From NCBI GenBank assembly GCA_022885665.1, contig JAGQDJ010000165.1:1-64000 (forward strand): DNA of 64,000 nt, given 5' to 3'. The notes below the pieces were generated by a model. The model ran no database searches. It was not told where the DNA came from and saw only the letters and a list, made by a program, of their open reading frames with translations. This DNA is from Triops longicaudatus. Taxonomy: Eukaryota; Arthropoda; Branchiopoda; Notostraca; Triopsidae. A program made the translations under genes and the position numbers. Numbering within the stretch: position 1 is the first letter of the stretch; each line of letters starts with the position of its first letter. Of this stretch, positions 61,401 through 64,000 are shown in pieces.

Positions 61401-61745
61401 GAAAGCTAATAATAAGGCTGTATTCGTGCAGCTTTGCTGTAGTTGTTTTACCTATTTTATTGGGAATTAAATGGAAATACCTGTAGAATTTAGCGGTAGA
61501 ATTTAAGATGGCATTTCCTCTCAACCAGTGTTTTACTAATAGAACCAGAAGAGGTTGTTGTTTTCTCTTCCTAACAATTTTTATGTGGCAGAGTATAAGA
61601 ATTTCATTTTATGTATCCTCCTTTTTCTCTTTTCGTAGGTGTGATACGCACGCGAGTGGTACTTGATCGCGAGAGCCAGTCACATTACTGGGTGACAGTC
61701 GTTGCCCAAGACCATGGTATCGTTCCGTTGTCGTCTTCTATTGAG
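33887..61745 (+). CDS. fat-like / FAT1-3-type atypical cadherin, N-terminal part (gene continues beyond window)
   Basis: The visible coding sequence is join(33887-37412, 61639-61745), in frame through a GT-AG phase-1 intron of 24.2 kb. FAT-family cadherins are giant single-pass surface proteins with about 34 extracellular cadherin repeats; fat-like (kugelei) and FAT1-3 organise the actin cytoskeleton, collective migration and epithelial tube or planar order. The N-terminus carries a hydrophobic signal segment (WSVWIAVVSALACGANL, about 36-52) followed by the FAT-type first repeat (RYNASIYENSPAKSYV). Repeats 1-10 follow with D-x-N-D-N-x-P linkers. The degenerate sixth repeat beginning NCHGRV, the seventh with VNESVP and the linker DVNENLYAP match the order in FAT1-3 rather than in Fat/FAT4. 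Downstream repeats, laminin G/EGF domains and the cytoplasmic tail must lie beyond 64000. Confidence 0.93.
37880..37885 (+). terminator. Possible intronic poly(A) signal
   Basis: AATAAA lies 390 bp after the in-frame intronic stop codon (37490-37492). T- and GT-rich sequence follows (GTGTCTAGTTT, then CTGTTTTTAATGTTTGGTGC). If used, it would give a short secreted cadherin ending after 26 intron-encoded residues. No further evidence. Confidence 0.2.
43384..43610 (+). repeat. Diverged direct duplication, period about 122 bp
   Basis: TGAGTAATTTGAGCTTACAGTA...AATTAAATAAATTCATGCGCAGGAAGGTTA at 43384 recurs as TGAGTAACTGAAACTTACAGTA...AATTAAATGAATGACAGTGCAAGAAGGTTA at 43506. The two copies differ by scattered substitutions and small indels. 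Confidence 0.65.
48714..48779 (+). repeat. 33-bp tandem duplication
   Basis: GTCATGTTATTTTACAGAAA... (48714-48746) is repeated at once (48747-48779) with two differences. It is a recent local duplication in the intron. Confidence 0.9.
51518..51538. repeat. (AC)n microsatellite
   Basis: About ten AC units. A C-run followed by an A-run lies about 180 bp upstream (about 51341-51361). Confidence 0.9.
52491..52845. mobile_element. MITE with 37-bp terminal inverted repeats
   Basis: The ends 52491-52527 and 52809-52845 are reverse complements at 32 of 37 positions, beginning AGCGATCT, with no gaps. All five differences are transitions. Internal segments (about 52570-52605 and 52700-52735) also pair imperfectly, so the whole 355 bp tends to fold back. 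Flanks carry GTAATC on the left and GTAAATC on the right, a possible eroded target-site duplication. No coding capacity. The superfamily is not assigned. Confidence 0.75.
53583..53624 (+). repeat. Short imperfect direct duplication
   Basis: GTCTCCACAGTTGATG is followed by GTCTCCACAATTGCACAGTTGATT, an imperfect local duplication next to the 53642 hairpin. Confidence 0.6.
53642..53679. repeat. 16-bp perfect hairpin with 6-nt loop
   Basis: GTAAGCCCATATAATT (53642-53657) and AATTATATGGGCTTAC (53664-53679) are exact reverse complements around CAGTGT. The GTAAGCCC block recurs once at about 53732, outside the hairpin. It could be the tip of a foldback element. Confidence 0.9.
58366..58539. mobile_element. 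Possible pogo/Tigger-like MITE
   Basis: The left end, after TA, reads CAGGGGACTCCACTT. The right end, reverse-complemented, reads CAGTGCTCTCCGCTT; they match at 11 of 15 positions. Interior segments such as GAATTCCGAAAAGACGAA, TCTGATAAGACGAATTTCC and GGGCTCGGGACCAGG resemble Tigger-like termini, and CCGCTTAAGAA (58485-58495) pairs perfectly with TTCTTAAGCGG (58520-58530). The right-hand TA is not intact (CATA follows). Confidence 0.4.
61639..61745 (+). CDS. Cadherin second coding exon: end of repeat 10
   Basis: The 107-bp exon follows acceptor CTTTTCGTAG and ends at GAG|GTAAAG in phase 0. Joined to the previous exon it reads NEGGVIRTRVVLDRESQSHY and then WVTVVAQDHGIVPLSSSIE, the expected LDRE strand and final strands of a FAT cadherin repeat. 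It lies inside no long ORF and is recognised by phase and homology. Confidence 0.9.
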
Positions 61746-62159
61746 GTAAAGTATGCGGCGTCCTAGTAAAACTCGTCCCCCTAAAAGCTCGTCCATCCCG
61801 GACAATGCAATGTCCATGTCAATTTGCATAGCTCTGGATTATTCCTATCCTTCCTTCTTGGTTTTTCAGCTACCGTTCTCCCGAAGTCTCCAGGGACGAA
61901 CGAAATTGGAAAGTTTTGGTGTTTTCCAAGCTTTTTTCCTTTCCTAATATTATCCCTTAAATCCTCAAGATGTGCCTTGCCCTGGATACCCCCAAGGAGT
62001 CTGTGACGATCTTGCGATACGGAAGCAAGCAATAATGTGTATTGCCGTCCTCTAGCTGTGTAAAAGCATTAGTTTGCCGGGGAATTGAAAATCGGTGTCC
62101 ACTGCGCAGCCAGTGAAAAGGCACCTTGTTTTTTACTTGCCTCTTAAAGTGTATCCTTA

Positions 62160-62300
62160 TATTTAAAAAAAAAAGAAAAAAAAATGTCCAAGGCGCGGGA
62201 GTCGAATTGGAGTCGGTCAGGCATTCATGCACACACGAGTGGTACGAGACAAGGCGGGAAAACGCGTTTACTGATAACCTTTGCCACTCGTCTTCCATGG
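62160..62300 (-). mobile_element. SINE-like Pol III unit
   Basis: On the minus strand an A-box-like TGGCAAAGGTTATCAG (about 62285) is followed about 75 bp later by AATTCGACTCCCGCGCC (about 62210), matching the B-box GGTTCGAnTCC at 9 of 11 positions. A T9 run (about 62176-62184), a Pol III-style terminator, follows. The spacing is wide for a plain tRNA, so a tRNA-derived SINE head is more likely. Confidence 0.35.
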
Positions 62301-62670
62301 CTTTTCCTTAGGGCGAGAATTTCAAAATTTATAAGGGCATTTTTTGCCATCATCCTCAGTCCCAGCGTGCAGTTGCAGGTCAAAGGGTATTATTTGAGCT
62401 GAGTGCTTCATTTCTCCGTATGCATATTCGTTTCTTTTCTCGACCAGGCCGCTTTTTCCACCGCCAGGGCGCGTTTCTTGAGTGCAACGTGTCACAAATA
62501 TCATTTAGACATCTTGATAAAGGTTAATGAGAGCTTTATGTATCAATTGCCTCCTTCTTCGGACAAAGTTCACTTAAGGAAACATTCGCAGTCGAAGTTA
62601 ACGCTGATCTTCATTGCTCGAGGGCGTAACTGGCGCGTGTTCTGTATTTGCTCATTTTAGATATCATGCG

Positions 62671-63435
62671 TAGGGATAGTAACGGTTCAACTCCACTTGT
62701 TAACCTTCCAAACCGAGTCGAAGTCGGTCGATAGCAAACCGAGCCGAGTTCAAATTGTCATTGTCGAACCGAATCTAGTCGAAGTCGACCTTTCGAAAAC
62801 CGATCAAAATCCTTAAAAAAAGTAAAGTAAAGAAATGTACAGCCAGATTTAAGGGTAATTAATTTTTGCAACAATGCAACGTCAGTTGGATAAGTCGTGA
62901 GCATAGCCAAAATTGAAAACTTGATTCTGGAGCAGTTAAGAAAGGACACTTCTACATATAAATATTCGATAGGTCAAAATTACATAGGTCATAGTTTTAC
63001 AGTGATTTAGAATGATTTAGGTGATTTATAAACTGTAAAAATCGTTTAGTAATGCTTCTATAATTTGGAATGAAACTGATGGGTGCAATGCATCATCGTT
63101 TTAATAGGGTAGAGGAGAAAGCACAAAAGGTTTTAATGGTGGAGAAAATAGTTCACACCATTTCACCTTTTCGTTCACTTACCTGCTTTCACCTTACATT
63201 CTTGAACTTTCTCATAAACTTGCAACGAAACAGGTAAAAGTTGACTTTGAAGTCGACCGATTTATTTAAACCAATTTACTTAGAACCGAGCCGAGCCGAA
63301 GCTGGTCATCGACGTAGTCGAACTGACTTGAAGTCGGTCGTCTCAAACCGAGTCGAGTCGAAGTCGGTCATTGTTGAGTTGAGTCGACGCCTACTCGACT
63401 CGGTTCGACTCAAGCCGAACCGATTTCCAACCCTA
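62671..63435. mobile_element. hAT-like MITE with TCGA-rich subterminal repeats
   Basis: The left end reads TAGGGATAGTAACGGTTC. The right end, reverse-complemented, reads TAGGGTTGGAAATCGGTTC. The 8-bp flanks ATCATGCG and ATCGTGCT agree at 6 of 8 positions, as expected for an eroded hAT target-site duplication. Inside both ends lie clusters of short related motifs (ACCGAGTCGA, AAGTCGGTC, CCGAGCCGA) at 62709-62803 and 63245-63432, with about 440 bp of AT-rich, non-coding DNA between. ORFs inside are by-products of the repeats. Confidence 0.65.
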
Positions 63436-64000
63436 ATCGTGCTGCATATTTTGCATTGGCACACACACACAAAAGAAAATAGTAAACTAATTAATTGAAT
63501 GATTAAGTAAATTGTTAAGGCCTTTTTTTCCATAAATGAACCAATAAATTAGGAAAACATGGTGGTCTTGGATTACAAGAGATTTCTTTGAGCAGCGTTG
63601 TTTCATGTCCTTGATGTTCTATCTGGTTAGGGTATGTTACAAATGCGGAGCATGGCTTAGTTTGAACACCTACTTCATTGATACGAAATCTTCGTAGGAA
63701 GAAGCTGTAGGGTGACGTTAATTTTGTCACAGATTCATTGAAACAGCTGGTTAAATGGGTACAAAAGGGTTTCGTTTTCTTCTGAGATTGCCTGTATTTT
63801 GTAGGCTGAGTTTTTCTGACTGTAGTTTCGATTTTAGGTATTTTTTGTCTTCATCGTCTGATTTTTGTTATAGTTTCAGCTGCTTTTTTTCGTAGAATTA
63901 TTACATCTTGTTTGTATCCAAGGAATGATATTTGTGGAAAGAGCTGTCTTTATTCTCTTATCTCTTGGCGAGTGGCTGTGCCGAACATCTAACAGCATTG

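Larger units (their letters stand above)
37413..61638 (+). other. Giant cadherin intron (24.2 kb, phase 1)
   Basis: Donor GAAG|GTAAGC pairs with acceptor CTTTTCGTAG. No additional exon with cadherin motifs is visible inside. Contents include an AATAAA near the 5' end (37880), tandem duplications (43384-43610, 48714-48779), an (AC)n repeat (51518-51538), a MITE (52491-52845), a 16-bp hairpin (53642-53679) and a pogo-like MITE (58366-58539). The ORFs here are short and unrecognised. Confidence 0.85.
61746..64000 (+). other. Next cadherin intron (incomplete)
   Basis: No phase-0 exon continuing the repeat (expected to encode the next calcium-binding linker) is visible before the window ends. The stretch contains a SINE-like unit (62183-62300) and a hAT-type MITE (62671-63435). 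Confidence 0.7.

Noticed and set aside
63241..63533. ORFs on both strands across the TCGA-rich stretch
   Set aside because: They are explained by the subterminal repeats of the 62671-63435 element.
1..64000. CRISPR array, operon or bacterial defence system
   Set aside because: No regularly spaced identical repeats, no co-directional closely packed genes and no prokaryotic signals; the spliced genes show eukaryotic DNA.

Overview
This is animal nuclear DNA, most likely from an arthropod. It is AT-rich, has GT-AG introns from about 50 bp to 24 kb, and carries two conserved animal genes among many decayed DNA transposons. AACCTAACC-type motifs fit an arthropod, but the species cannot be named from the sequence. 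There are no operons, no bacterial-type genes and no CRISPR array. Most open frames in the window are chance ORFs in intron or intergenic DNA.

Region 1 (about 1 to 8.3 kb) holds a complete gene for a SLAIN-family microtubule plus-end protein on the + strand. I assembled eight coding exons between 1320 and 6481. All seven introns are GT-AG with matching phases and give a protein of about 713 residues. It has an N-terminal coiled coil, the acidic SLAIN motif (split by intron 1, restored as DEESWLCESP), a family of L-N-x-T-[FY] repeats and a Pro/Arg-rich tail with S-R-L-P motifs. The DNA upstream carries a 53-bp inverted repeat and a hAT transposon end. The DNA downstream carries a 347-bp foldback element and a candidate poly(A) signal at 8301.

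Region 2 (about 8.3 to 33.8 kb) has no convincing protein gene. It holds a decayed hAT element (10233-11299) with a recognisable transposase C-terminus, a CpG-rich stretch at about 13.25-13.6 kb that could be the 5' non-coding exon of the next gene, a cluster of octamer motifs (22.9-24.3 kb), several perfect hairpins and low-complexity tracts.

Region 3 (33.8 to 64 kb) is the 5' part of a fat-like/FAT1-3-type giant atypical cadherin gene (Drosophila kugelei, vertebrate FAT1/2/3). One 3.5-kb coding exon (33887-37412) encodes the signal peptide, cadherin repeats 1-9 and half of repeat 10. The next exon (61639-61745) lies 24.2 kb downstream and completes the core of repeat 10 in the correct phase. 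The rest of the gene lies beyond the window. The giant intron and the following one contain MITEs (52491-52845, 58366-58539, 62671-63435), a SINE-like Pol III unit and tandem duplications.

The two genes share a strand but no obvious pathway: SLAIN acts on microtubule plus ends, and fat-like cadherin acts at the cell surface in adhesion and planar organisation. I found no clearly new biological system. The best leads are the transposon structures, the SLAIN repeat architecture and the exon architecture of the cadherin.
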